Shown: positions 15,527 through 22,905 of the stretch, piece by piece
How positions within the stretch are numbered: the stretch's first letter is position 1
Layout: each line of letters starts with the position of its first letter
DNA from: Kitasatospora aureofaciens
GTDB lineage: Bacteria; Actinomycetota; Actinomycetes; Streptomycetales; Streptomycetaceae
Direction: 5' to 3'
Assembly (NCBI RefSeq): GCF_019192735.1
Contig: NZ_JAHTKP010000057.1
Span: 1-51,165 of the forward strand
DNA: 51,165 nt
Position numbers and translations under genes: made by a program
The notes under the pieces: model-generated
Seen by the model: only the letters and a program-made list of their open reading frames with translations
Databases searched by the model: none
What the model was told of the DNA's origin: nothing

Positions 15527-17098
15527 GTGCTCACGCGCTTCACCTCCCGGCTGTCGCTGCGCGTCCGGCTGCTCGTACTCGCGCTCGCCCTGGTCACCAC
15601 CGGGCTCGCGGTCAGCGACACCATCGTGCTCGGCACCGTCCGGGTCCAACTGGTCGAGCAGATCGACGAACAGCTCCAGCGCTACGGGCTGCCGATGTCG
15701 CACCGGCCCCCCGCCCGGCTCAGCCCGCCGGACGCCGGGGGGCGGCCCGTCGTCGCCGGCCGGCGCGGGCAGTCGTCCATGCTGCCCAGCCAGTACCTGG
15801 TGCAGTACCTCTCCTCCGACGGCAAGGTCCAGGCCGTCATGCGCCAGCCCGTCTCCGACAGCGACCCGGCGCCCCAACTCGCCGGCCTCGACCCGGCCGC
15901 CACCGCCCCCGACGTCCCCTTCGACCTGCCCGACCAGCGTGGGCAACGCACCTGGCGGGTGCTCGTCCTGCCGCTCCAGCCGGCGAGGACGCCCGCAGCC
16001 GGCACGGGCACGGGCACCGGCACGGGCACGGGCACGGGCACCGGCACCGGCACCGGCACCAGCGCCTACGCCTCGCCGCTCGCCACGCCGGCCTACGTGA
16101 TGGTGGCCGTCTCCCGCGAGGACATCGACGCGACCATCGGCAAACTCCGCACCTCCTTCCTGGCCATCGGCGGCGCGGTGCTCGTCCTGATCGCCGCCCT
16201 CGGCTTCTTCGCCGTCCGGACCGGACTGCGCCCGCTGCGCCGGATCGAGGCCGGCGCCGCCCGGATCGCCGCCGGCGAACTCTCCCACCGGATGCCCGGA
16301 CTCTCCCCGCGCACCGAGGTCGGACGGCTGTCCATCGCGCTCAACGGCATGCTCACCCAGATCGAGGCCGCCTTCGCCGCCCGCGCCGAGTCCGAGGCCC
16401 GGATGCGGCGGTTCGTCGCCGACGCCTCGCACGAACTGCGCACCCCGCTGGCCGGCATCCGCGGCTTCACCGAGCTGTACCGGATGGGCGCGCTGCCCAC
16501 CGACGAGGACGTCCGCCGGACCATGGCCCGGATCGAGAGCGAGGCCGTCCGGATGGGCGCCCTGGTCGAGGACCTGCTGGTGCTCGCCCGGCTCGACGAG
16601 GAACGCCCGCTCGACCTCGCCCCGATGGACCTGCGCACCCTCGCCGCCGACGCGCTGCACGACCTCACCGCCCTCGACCCCACCCGCCCGGTCGCGCTCA
16701 CCGGCCCGGCCGGCACCGGCGCCCCCGGCGCGGCCCCCGTCCTCGGCGACGAGGCGCGGCTCCGCCAGGTGGTCACCAACCTGGTCGGCAACGCCGTCAA
16801 GCACACCCCGCCCGGCACCGCGGTCCGGATCGGGGTCGGCGGCGGCCCCGACGGCGTCTGCCTGCTGGAGGTCGCCGACGCCGGGCCCGGCCTCACCGAG
16901 GAGCAGGCCCTGCAGGTCTTCGACCGCTTCTACCGGGTCGATGCCTCCCGCAGCCGCCACGACGGCGGCGGCGCCGGCCTCGGCCTCGCCATCGCCACCG
17001 CCCTCACCCGCGCGCACGGCGGGACCCTCACCCTGGACACCGCCCCGGGCGCCGGCGCCACCTTCCGCGTCGAACTGCCCATGACCTCGGCCTCCTGA
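15527..17098 (+). CDS. HAMP-domain sensor histidine kinase
   Basis: A 523-residue sensor kinase with an N-terminal TM helix (~10-35), an extracytoplasmic sensor of ~150 residues, a second TM (FLAIGGAVLVLIAALGFFAV), a HAMP domain, HisKA with the phospho-His in DASHELRTPLAG, and HATPase_c. The ATPase domain has an N box NLVGNAVKHTPPG, a G1 box DAGPGLTEEQ and a G2 box GGGAGLGLAI. All catalytic boxes are intact. Just before the second TM, the sensor ends in a run of ten Gly-Thr dipeptides encoded by a hexanucleotide repeat. The GTG at 15527 is 9 bp after the response regulator, with which it forms an operon. The architecture is MprB/TrcS-like; the stimulus is unknown. Confidence 0.92.
   Translation: MLTRFTSRLSLRVRLLVLALALVTTGLAVSDTIVLGTVRVQLVEQIDEQLQRYGLPMSHRPPARLSPPDAGGRPVVAGRRGQSSMLPSQYLVQYLSSDGKVQAVMRQPVSDSDPAPQLAGLDPAATAPDVPFDLPDQRGQRTWRVLVLPLQPARTPAAGTGTGTGTGTGTGTGTGTGTSAYASPLATPAYVMVAVSREDIDATIGKLRTSFLAIGGAVLVLIAALGFFAVRTGLRPLRRIEAGAARIAAGELSHRMPGLSPRTEVGRLSIALNGMLTQIEAAFAARAESEARMRRFVADASHELRTPLAGIRGFTELYRMGALPTDEDVRRTMARIESEAVRMGALVEDLLVLARLDEERPLDLAPMDLRTLAADALHDLTALDPTRPVALTGPAGTGAPGAAPVLGDEARLRQVVTNLVGNAVKHTPPGTAVRIGVGGGPDGVCLLEVADAGPGLTEEQALQVFDRFYRVDASRSRHDGGGAGLGLAIATALTRAHGGTLTLDTAPGAGATFRVELPMTSAS
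16001..16060 (+). repeat. hexanucleotide microsatellite, 10 units, inside the sensor kinase gene
   Basis: Ten consecutive GGCACG/GGCACC units encode ten Gly-Thr pairs in the juxtamembrane extracellular linker. Copy-number change would keep frame and alter linker length by two residues per unit. Confidence 0.9.
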
Positions 17099-17101
17099 CC
17101 T

Positions 17102-17134
17102 CGATCGGGTGAATGCGAGCCGATCACCCGATCG
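17102..17134 (+). terminator. terminator hairpin after the two-component operon
   Basis: CGATCGGGTGA and TCACCCGATCG form a perfect 11-bp stem with an 11-nt loop, starting 3 bp after the kinase stop codon. The spacer to the next gene contains no other signal. Confidence 0.7.
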
Positions 17135-17191
17135 TCGGCCGTCAGCTGTGCAACGGTTCGGGCGATGAACCCCGAGGCCGAGGAGAGCGTG

Positions 17192-17779
17192 ATGAGCCCT
17201 GAGGAACGGCTCTGGGAAGCCTGGAAGCACATCAAGGTCCCGGAATACGCCAGGGTGGAGATCGATGACGACGGCATCACGCTGACGGTCATCGGCGGAG
17301 CCCGTCACGCGGCGGTCGGCCGTAGCCTGGCGAACGCGCTGCGCGATCACCTGCGCGACACGGGCTGGGGGCCCGGACACGGCCACGCGGTCATCAGCGG
17401 CCGCAAGGCCGTGCAGCCGGATCTCCTCGTGCTGCCCGATGACGTGGAGCAGATCGCGGACCCGGAAGGGCTCGGAGTCCTCGCTTCCGGCGTCGCCCTG
17501 GTGGTCGAGATCGTCTGGCCGAGCGCCGAAGGCCGCAACCGGGACCACGTCATCAAGCACCGCGCCTACGCCACCGCCGGCATCCCGGTGTACGTGATCG
17601 TCGACGACGACGACCACGGTGGCGCGGTGACCATCCTCACCGACCCGGACACCGAACGCCGGGCCTACAACCGCTCGGCCCGGATCCCGTACGGCGAGGA
17701 GGCCCTGATCCCGGAGGGCCCGGCCAAGGGGTTCGTGATCGGCCCCGAGATCACCGGCGAGCGCCGGACACAGAGCTGA
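17192..17779 (+). CDS. Uma2-family (DUF820) putative PD-(D/E)xK nuclease
   Basis: A 195-residue protein of the Uma2 family, widespread in cyanobacteria and actinobacteria and predicted to share the restriction-endonuclease fold. The core shows HAAVGRSLANALRDHL, then QPDLLVLPDD (the D), LVVEIVWPSAEGRNRDHVIKHRAYATAG (E and K region) and VYVIVDDDD. The catalytic-type residues are present, but no target is known for the family. The ATG at 17192 has AGGAGAG upstream; an ATG at 17165 is a weaker in-frame alternative adding nine residues. It lies alone between the two-component operon and the oxygenase-like gene. Confidence 0.85.
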   Translation: MSPEERLWEAWKHIKVPEYARVEIDDDGITLTVIGGARHAAVGRSLANALRDHLRDTGWGPGHGHAVISGRKAVQPDLLVLPDDVEQIADPEGLGVLASGVALVVEIVWPSAEGRNRDHVIKHRAYATAGIPVYVIVDDDDHGGAVTILTDPDTERRAYNRSARIPYGEEALIPEGPAKGFVIGPEITGERRTQS

Positions 17780-17790
17780 AAGGCGAACAA

Positions 17791-19137
17791 TTGGTTTCGT
17801 TCCGGCAGGACTTGGCCGAGTGGCGGGTGGCTCTGGTCGCGTGGCGGTTGCTGGTGTTGCAGGGGGCGCATCCGGTGGTGGCGGCGGGGATGGCCGAGCA
17901 CTCGACGTATCACGCGCATCCGTGGCGGCGGGTGGAGCACACCCTGGGGAGCGGGCGGCGGCTGTTCCAGCAGGACGCGGACACGCTGCGGCGGGAGATC
18001 GCCCGGCTGGAGCGGGCGCACAAGCGGATCCGGGGGACGGACGCGGAAGGCCGCGCGTACGACGCGAAGGATCCGGCGACCAGGGCGTGGGTGCTGCTGA
18101 CGCTGTTCGAAGCCGTCGTCGCCATGCGGCAGTTGGGCGGTGACCCGTACCGGGGCGCTCAACTGGAGGAGGCCTACGCGGAGTTCACCGACGCGATCGC
18201 CGCATTCGACCTTGACGGCGAACTCCCGCCCACCGCCGCCGACTTGCCCGGCTACTTCGCCCGAGTGGCGCGCGAGCAGCTGGAGTTCAGTGAGCCGGTG
18301 CGCTACCTGCTGTACGACATCCTGCACGAGGCGCCCCGGCCGCGTCGGCTGTGGTTCCTCGGGGACGCGGGGTGGCGCGGGGTGCGGGCGGTGGTCGCCC
18401 GGGTGGTGACCGCGCTGACGGTCGCCGACCTGCCGCCCGTCGTCCGGGAGCGCTTCGGGCTGGTCCGCACCCGCCGGGCCGCGCTCCTCTCCGTGCTGCT
18501 GCACCGCGGCGTCGGCGCCGTCCTGCGCAGCCTGCCGGACCACCTGCGCTACCGCTCCCCGGAGCAGCGGCCCCCGTCCCGGTGGCGCCCGACGCAGCGG
18601 GACACCCGCCGGCCCCGACTGGACCAGTTCTTCCGCGAGGTGCTCGACCAGACCGGCGACGGCTACCTCACGGTGCACGACCTGCGGGCGATGGCCCACA
18701 ACGTGTGCTGGCAGCTCGAGCTCGACGAGGCCGCCGAGGCCCGGGTCCACGCGGCGTTCGAGGGCTGGTGGGAGCAGCTGCGCGCGAGCATGGACGCCAA
18801 CGGCGACGGCCAGGTGAGCCGCGAGGAGTTCGTGGCCGCCACCATCGCCGGCTGCGACCGTGACCCCGCCTACCTGGAGGGCGGCCTGCTGCCCGCCCTG
18901 CGCGCCGTCTTCGCCGCCGCCGACACCGACGGCAACGGCCACCTGGACGCCGACGAGTACCGCGCGGTCTTCGGCGGCCCCCGGGTGCACCCGGCCGAAA
19001 TCTCGCACGGCTTCCGCCAGTTGGACACCGACGGGGACGGCCGGATCACCCTGGACGAGTTCCTGCAGGGCTTCACCGCCTTCTTCACCGCCCGCGCCGC
19101 CTCCACCGCCGGCACCCAGCTGCTCGGCCGCCCGTAG
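17791..19137 (+). CDS. MpaB/DUF2236-like oxygenase domain fused to C-terminal EF-hands
   Basis: A 448-residue protein. The N-terminal ~270 residues resemble the MpaB/latex-clearing-protein oxygenase family (PF09995), with VAWRLLVLQGAHPVVAAGMAEHS, WRRVEHT and YDAKDPATRAWVLLTLFEAV. The C-terminal ~170 residues contain EF-hand calcium loops: DQTGDGYLTVHD, DANGDGQVSREE, DTDGNGHLDADE and DTDGDGRITLDE. The last three have canonical D-x-D/N-x-D-G spacing. It begins with TTG at 17791, preceded by AAAGGCG. It has no signal peptide, so calcium would be sensed in the cytoplasm. The fusion implies a calcium-responsive redox enzyme; iron or haem binding by the N-terminal domain is an expectation from the family, not seen directly. 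Confidence 0.8.
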   Translation: MVSFRQDLAEWRVALVAWRLLVLQGAHPVVAAGMAEHSTYHAHPWRRVEHTLGSGRRLFQQDADTLRREIARLERAHKRIRGTDAEGRAYDAKDPATRAWVLLTLFEAVVAMRQLGGDPYRGAQLEEAYAEFTDAIAAFDLDGELPPTAADLPGYFARVAREQLEFSEPVRYLLYDILHEAPRPRRLWFLGDAGWRGVRAVVARVVTALTVADLPPVVRERFGLVRTRRAALLSVLLHRGVGAVLRSLPDHLRYRSPEQRPPSRWRPTQRDTRRPRLDQFFREVLDQTGDGYLTVHDLRAMAHNVCWQLELDEAAEARVHAAFEGWWEQLRASMDANGDGQVSREEFVAATIAGCDRDPAYLEGGLLPALRAVFAAADTDGNGHLDADEYRAVFGGPRVHPAEISHGFRQLDTDGDGRITLDEFLQGFTAFFTARAASTAGTQLLGRP

Positions 19138-19342
19138 GACCACGCTCCCCACCCGTAGGATCAGCCCCCATCCCCTGATCTTGCGCGGGAATCCCGGCCT
19201 TCAGGCCGGGCGGGAAGCGCATCCTTGGCACGGAGGCGCGCAGCGCCGTAGGTCTCTGCGTCTCTGGGGTGACCGTGCATATTGTCTGTGGTGTGTGGCA
19301 TGTTGATTACACGTCAGCCCGATGGAGAGGGGGGTGGGTCGG

Positions 19343-20548
19343 ATGATCCGTGCGTACAAGTTCCTCATGCGGCCCACCGTGGGCCAGGCCCAAGCCCTCG
19401 GCGAGATGCTGAGGGATCACTGCTCCCTCTATAACGGGGCATTGCAGGAACGCCGCGACGCCTACCGGCACCCGTCGAAGACGAGCGTCAAGTACGGACA
19501 GCAGTCCGCGCAGCTCAAGGACATTCGGGCGTTCGACCCGGAGCGTCAGGGCCGCTGGTCGTTCTCCTCCCAGCAGGCCACCTTGCGCCGTCTGGACAAG
19601 GCGTTCGCCGCGTTCTTCCGCCGCGTCAAGTCCGGTGACATGCCCGGCTACCCCCGGTTCCGGGGCGTGAACTGGTTTGACACGGTGGAGTTCCCGGCTG
19701 ACGGGGACGGCTGCCGGTGGGACTCCACCCCGCACGATCCGCAGACGCGGGTGCGGTTCCAGGGTGTCGGCCACGTCAAGGTCAACCAGCACCGGCCGGT
19801 GGCCGGCAAGATCAAGACCGTCAGCGTCAAGCGCGAGGGCAAGCGCTGGTATGTGGTGCTGACCGCCGAGCAGGCACAGCCTGAGCCGCTGCCTGCGACC
19901 GGCAGCGTTGTCGGCATCGACCTGGGCATAGCGAACTTCCTCGCCGACTCCAACGGCGAGTTCGTCCCCAATCCCCGCCACGGGCGCAAGGCTGCCGCGA
20001 AGCTCGAAGCCGCGCAGCAGGCCCTCAGCCGGTGCAAGCGCCGCGGCAACCGGCGACGCAAGGCTGTGGCCAAGGTCGCCGGTCTGCACCGCAAGGTGCG
20101 TCGTCAGCGGCTCGACCACGCCCACAAGACCGCACTGGACTTGGTCCGGGCGCATGACTTCATCGCGCACGAAGACCTCAAGATCCGCAATATGAGCAAG
20201 GCCCCCGCGCCGAAGCCCGATCCCGAGATGCCGGGCGTTTTCCTGCCCAATGGTGCGGCGGCCAAAGCCGGGCTGAACAAGTCGATCAATGATGCCGGTT
20301 GGGGGGTGTTCCTGACGATCCTGCACGCCAAGGCTGAGAGCGCCGGACGGGAAGTGATCGCCGTGGACCCCCGCAACACCTCCCGCACCTGCCCGCGCCC
20401 CGAGTGCGGGCACACCGCGAAGGAGAACCGGCCCACACAGGAGAGGTTCCACTGTCAGTCCTGCGGCCACACGGCGCACGCTGACACCGTGGGCGCACTC
20501 AACGTTCTACGGGCCGGGCTGGTCCGTCGCGAAGCCCAACCGGCATAG
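19343..20548 (+). CDS. tnpB: TnpB RNA-guided endonuclease
   Basis: A 401-residue TnpB, near the compact size usual for the family. The RuvC-like active site is complete: D193 in VGIDLGIANF, E277 in AHEDLKIRNM and D381 in HADTVGALNVL. A zinc ribbon lies between the last two (CPRPECGH...CQSCGH). The N-terminal MIRAYKFLMRPTVGQAQAL and SFSSQQATLRRLDKAFAAFFRR segments are typical. TnpB proteins cut DNA next to a short TAM, guided by an omega RNA transcribed from the element's right end, and promote retention of the element. The ATG at 19343 follows GAGAGGGGGG; an ATG at 19322 in frame is less likely because homologues start at the M-I-R-x-Y-K motif. Confidence 0.93.
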   Translation: MIRAYKFLMRPTVGQAQALGEMLRDHCSLYNGALQERRDAYRHPSKTSVKYGQQSAQLKDIRAFDPERQGRWSFSSQQATLRRLDKAFAAFFRRVKSGDMPGYPRFRGVNWFDTVEFPADGDGCRWDSTPHDPQTRVRFQGVGHVKVNQHRPVAGKIKTVSVKREGKRWYVVLTAEQAQPEPLPATGSVVGIDLGIANFLADSNGEFVPNPRHGRKAAAKLEAAQQALSRCKRRGNRRRKAVAKVAGLHRKVRRQRLDHAHKTALDLVRAHDFIAHEDLKIRNMSKAPAPKPDPEMPGVFLPNGAAAKAGLNKSINDAGWGVFLTILHAKAESAGREVIAVDPRNTSRTCPRPECGHTAKENRPTQERFHCQSCGHTAHADTVGALNVLRAGLVRREAQPA

Positions 20549-20584
20549 CGAGAAGCCCCGGCGTTCACGCCGGGGAGGAGTCAC
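20440..20584 (+). ncRNA. predicted omega RNA scaffold at the right end
   Basis: In this family the guide RNA overlaps the 3' end of tnpB and ends at the element boundary, with the guide taken from the flanking DNA. Here the right-end hairpin (20556-20575) and the TCAC end fit that layout. The guide would begin at 20585 with GGGGGAGAGCTTCC. The 5' limit is an estimate. Confidence 0.45.
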
Positions 20585-20609
20585 GGGGGAGAGCTTCCGG
20601 GCGGGGGAC

Positions 20610-21230
20610 GTGCTGCGGGTGTCCTGTCCGTTCACCGAGGCGCGGGTCGCGGGGTTCGGGCGCGGGCACGAGTGGAACGGCCAGGTGGCCCTGCCGGTCG
20701 ACCAGGACGGGGACGGCGGGCTGTTCCGGACCGACCCGGCGCCCGCGCAGCTGCGCCCCGGCGACCCCTGCCGGGTGGGGATCCCGCCGACCGTCGTCCA
20801 CGTGATCGACGTCGAGCACTACGACCCACCGAGGGAGACCGGCCGGCTGCCCCGGCCGCGGCTGGAGGTGGTGGTGCTCCCCTACGGGGAGTCGCACGAC
20901 CCCGCGCGGGAGCACCAGGGCGAGGGCCTGAACCCCGGTGACGGCATCCCCGTCCGCTACGAGCTGCTGTTCCGCCCGTACGCCTGCCTGTCGGCGGGGG
21001 ACGAGGTGGCCGACGCGGCGGGCCGGGCCTGGCGGTTCGACGGTCCGTGGAGCTGGCACCCGTTCGACGGGGTGGCGGACGGGCTCCCGCGCTGGCCGCT
21101 GACGCTGCTCACCCGGGGCGGCCGCGAACCCGCCCCGCCGGAGGCGGCGGAGGTGGCCCAGGTGACGGCGGCGGGCGGCCACGACGATGAACTCGCCCGC
21201 TGGTCGAAGGCGTTCGGCGCTACGCCCTGA
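20610..21230 (+). CDS. hypothetical protein with start region interrupted by the IS element
   Basis: A 206-residue soluble, beta-rich, acidic protein of unrecognised family, with no TM or signal segment. Landmarks are VSCPFTEARVAGFG, VHVIDVEHYDPP and YELLFRPYACLSAGDEVADAAG. Third-position GC is coding-like throughout and extends upstream of the GTG at 20610 to the IS boundary (residues ESFRAGD). If the IS is removed and CTGAT joined to GGGGGAG, the gene gains an ATG at the junction and would begin MGESFRAGD. The present gene has probably lost its native start and may be silent, or may be translated from the GTG at 20610 after read-through from the IS. It overlaps the convergent nucleotidyltransferase gene by 11 bp. 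Confidence 0.65.
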   Translation: MLRVSCPFTEARVAGFGRGHEWNGQVALPVDQDGDGGLFRTDPAPAQLRPGDPCRVGIPPTVVHVIDVEHYDPPRETGRLPRPRLEVVVLPYGESHDPAREHQGEGLNPGDGIPVRYELLFRPYACLSAGDEVADAAGRAWRFDGPWSWHPFDGVADGLPRWPLTLLTRGGREPAPPEAAEVAQVTAAGGHDDELARWSKAFGATP

Positions 21231-22032
21231 GCGCCGCAAGGGTGTCGGTGACCAGTGTGCGGGCTTCGGTGATCGTCGCCGTCAGGGCCTCCGGAGTGGT
21301 GCCGACGGCGGCCAGAAGCCCAGACGCGCGGGCGGCGAACCAGGGCGGGGTGGCGGCGAGGGCGCCCTTCTCGTTGAGGCACCAGCGGCGGGCGTCGGCG
21401 TGCAGGGCTTGGACCAGGATGCCGATGGCGCGCGAGAGGCAGAGCGAGACGTGGAGGACGTCGGCCCGTGCGGCGCCCTTGGCGGCTCCGGTGACCAGGA
21501 ACTCGGCCTCCCAGACGCTCCCCAGGAGAGCCGTCCGGAGAGGCTCGGGGTACGTCCCCATCTCCGCCTGCAGGGCGGCCAGTTCGCCGGTGGGGTCGGC
21601 GAGCAGCCGGCCGAGCGCCAACTCCCCCGCGTAGCAAGGCGACCAGAACCCGAGCGGATGTCCGGCCTGGACGCCCACCTCGTAGCGGCCCTCGCGGCAG
21701 TCGGCCCAGACACGTTCGACGCGGTCGAGGTCGCGCAGGATCCAGTCGACGGCGTCGCCGTCCACGGTGAGCCAGGCGCCGCCGTTGACCCACGGCCCCC
21801 AGCCGCCGGGGCCGGCCACCTCGACGTCCGGCCCGGCGAGGGCGCGCAGGGCGGCGAGGTCGAGCTCGCCGCGGTAGTAGACGCCGAGGTCCCAGTCGGA
21901 TCCGGGCCGGTGCTCGCCGCGCGCCCGGCTGCCGCCGAGGGCCACCCCGACGACGCCCGGTACCCGGGCAAGCTGTTCGGCCATTCTCGTGATGATCCCC
22001 TGCATGCGGGCGAGTCTGGCACGGACGGTCAT
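21220..22032 (-). CDS. nucleotidyltransferase-domain protein (DNA polymerase beta superfamily)
   Basis: A 270-residue protein. The N-terminal third has the GSRARGEHRPGSDWDLGVYY signature: the G-S-x-A-x-G helix followed by two metal-binding aspartates (D-W-D) as in minimal nucleotidyltransferases and ANT-type antibiotic-modifying enzymes. A third acidic residue is probably in DAVDWIL. The C-terminal half is helical (DUF4037-like in size) with SLCLSRAIGILVQALHADARRW. It could nucleotidylate a small molecule or protein; the substrate is unknown. The ATG at 22032 was chosen over 22005, though neither has a clear Shine-Dalgarno. It converges on the hypothetical gene and overlaps it by 11 bp, with no terminator between them. 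Confidence 0.8.
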   Translation of the reverse strand: MTVRARLARMQGIITRMAEQLARVPGVVGVALGGSRARGEHRPGSDWDLGVYYRGELDLAALRALAGPDVEVAGPGGWGPWVNGGAWLTVDGDAVDWILRDLDRVERVWADCREGRYEVGVQAGHPLGFWSPCYAGELALGRLLADPTGELAALQAEMGTYPEPLRTALLGSVWEAEFLVTGAAKGAARADVLHVSLCLSRAIGILVQALHADARRWCLNEKGALAATPPWFAARASGLLAAVGTTPEALTATITEARTLVTDTLAALRA

Positions 22033-22241
22033 CGGCCCGCCCGGAATTCCGGCCGCCGTACAGTCGAACCGGCGCTGCTGCCAGGCCCGTTGGCGGCCCG
22101 CGAGGCGCTGCCGGAGGAGATCTATGCGGTGGTGCCCGGGCGGATCTCGGCCTAGGATCACAGGTACGGCATCGCGTGTCGGTCACCGGCTGGGTGAGGC
22201 ATGGAGGTAGCCCGTGAGTGCCTTACGGAGGCATTCCGCAC

Positions 22242-22625
22242 ATGGCAGTTCAGTTCGATCACACCATCGTTTCCGCCCGGGACAACCGGGAGTCCGCCGA
22301 GTTCCTGGCGAAGATCCTCGGGCTTGAGGTCGGCACCCCGTGGGGGCCGTTCGTCCCGGTGGCCACCGACAACGGGGTCACCCTCGACTTCGTGAGCGCT
22401 CCGCCGGAGTCGATCGTCCCGCAGCACTACGCGTTCCTGATCTCGGACGAGGAGTTCGACACGGCCTTCGCCCGGATCGAGGCGGACGGCATCCAGTACT
22501 TCGCCGATCCGCGGATGGAACACCCGGGGGAGATCAACCACCACCACGGCGGCCGGGGGCTGTACTTCCTCGACCCGGCCGGGCACGGCATGGAGATCAT
22601 CACCCGCCCGTACGGGAGTCGCTGA
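22242..22625 (+). CDS. VOC-family protein (glyoxalase/bleomycin-resistance fold)
   Basis: A 127-residue protein of the vicinal oxygen chelate family. It starts MAVQFDHTIVSARDNRESAEF with the usual metal-binding His of the first beta-strand. It ends GLYFLDPAGHGMEIITRPY, where the Glu is the canonical second-half ligand. An internal HHHGG loop is notable. The family includes glyoxalases, dioxygenases and drug-binding resistance proteins; nothing here selects one. The ATG at 22242 has ACGGAGG upstream. It stands alone, followed by a tandem 21-bp duplication and a terminator. Confidence 0.85.
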   Translation: MAVQFDHTIVSARDNRESAEFLAKILGLEVGTPWGPFVPVATDNGVTLDFVSAPPESIVPQHYAFLISDEEFDTAFARIEADGIQYFADPRMEHPGEINHHHGGRGLYFLDPAGHGMEIITRPYGSR

Positions 22626-22654
22626 GCAGTCCTGTACGGGAGTCGCCGAGCAGT
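22610..22654 (+). repeat. 21-bp tandem duplication across the VOC stop codon
   Basis: Two copies of a 21-bp unit starting GTACGGGAGTCGC (22610-22630 and 22634-22654) differ at one base and are separated by CCT. The first copy contains the TGA stop of the VOC gene; in the second the corresponding TGA is CGA. Confidence 0.85.
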
Positions 22655-22663
22655 AGCGTGACC

Positions 22664-22692
22664 GATGCCCCGCACCGGCGGTGTGGGGCATC
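22664..22692 (+). terminator. terminator hairpin after the VOC gene
   Basis: GATGCCCCGCAC pairs with GTGTGGGGCATC (12-bp stem with one G-U pair) around a 5-nt loop, 38 bp after the VOC stop. Confidence 0.75.
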
Positions 22693-22781
22693 GCCGTGTC
22701 AAGCGCCGGTTCGTCCAACACCGTGCCGCCGGCAAACCTACCCCGCTTGTGGATCACCTGTAAGGATGATGGATACTGCTC

Positions 22782-22807
22782 CTTGTGAACGTGTTCACGT
22801 TCACAAG
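22782..22807. promoter_or_regulatory. Rex-type operator upstream of cydA
   Basis: CTTGTGAACGTG and CACGTTCACAAG form a perfect 12-bp inverted repeat around TT. It contains the Rex consensus TGTGAAC-N3-TTCAC. The NADH-sensing repressor Rex is known to control cyd genes in streptomycetes. A TTGTGG/GATACT promoter candidate lies just upstream (22747-22777), so bound Rex would cover the transcription start. Confidence 0.85.
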
Positions 22808-22905
22808 CGGGCAAGCTTGCGTGGGTAGGCAGCGGTCTACGGCCATAGATGAAGTTAGTCCGGAATGTGCCCTGAAAGAGGGCCGGTTGGAGAGAGGGCG
22901 ACGAC

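Larger units (their letters stand above)
19180..20584 (+). mobile_element. IS605/IS1341-type element carrying only tnpB
   Basis: The element has subterminal hairpins at both ends: CCCGGCC/GGCCGGG with a TTCA loop at 19193-19210 on the left, and CCCCGGCG/CGCCGGGG with the same loop at 20556-20575 on the right. No tnpA Y1 transposase is present, so mobility would depend on a TnpA in trans. Boundaries are inferred: the left end follows CTGAT (similar to the TTGAT target and TAM of ISDra2), and the right end is at TCAC (20581-20584). Joining these flanks regenerates CTGAT-GGGGGAG, which restores an ATG in frame with the gene at 20610. Confidence 0.75.

Noticed and set aside
16001..16060. CRISPR-like array
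   Set aside because: It is a 6-bp coding microsatellite without spacers.
14156..17617. Very long minus-strand open frame (1153 codons) opposite the two-component operon
   Set aside because: It is an antisense shadow caused by GC-biased third positions of the real genes. Its translation is low-complexity Gly/Arg/Val and crosses several genuine gene boundaries.
19138..20600. A Y1 transposase (tnpA) partner for TnpB
   Set aside because: No frame in or beside the element encodes an HUH transposase; the element carries tnpB only.
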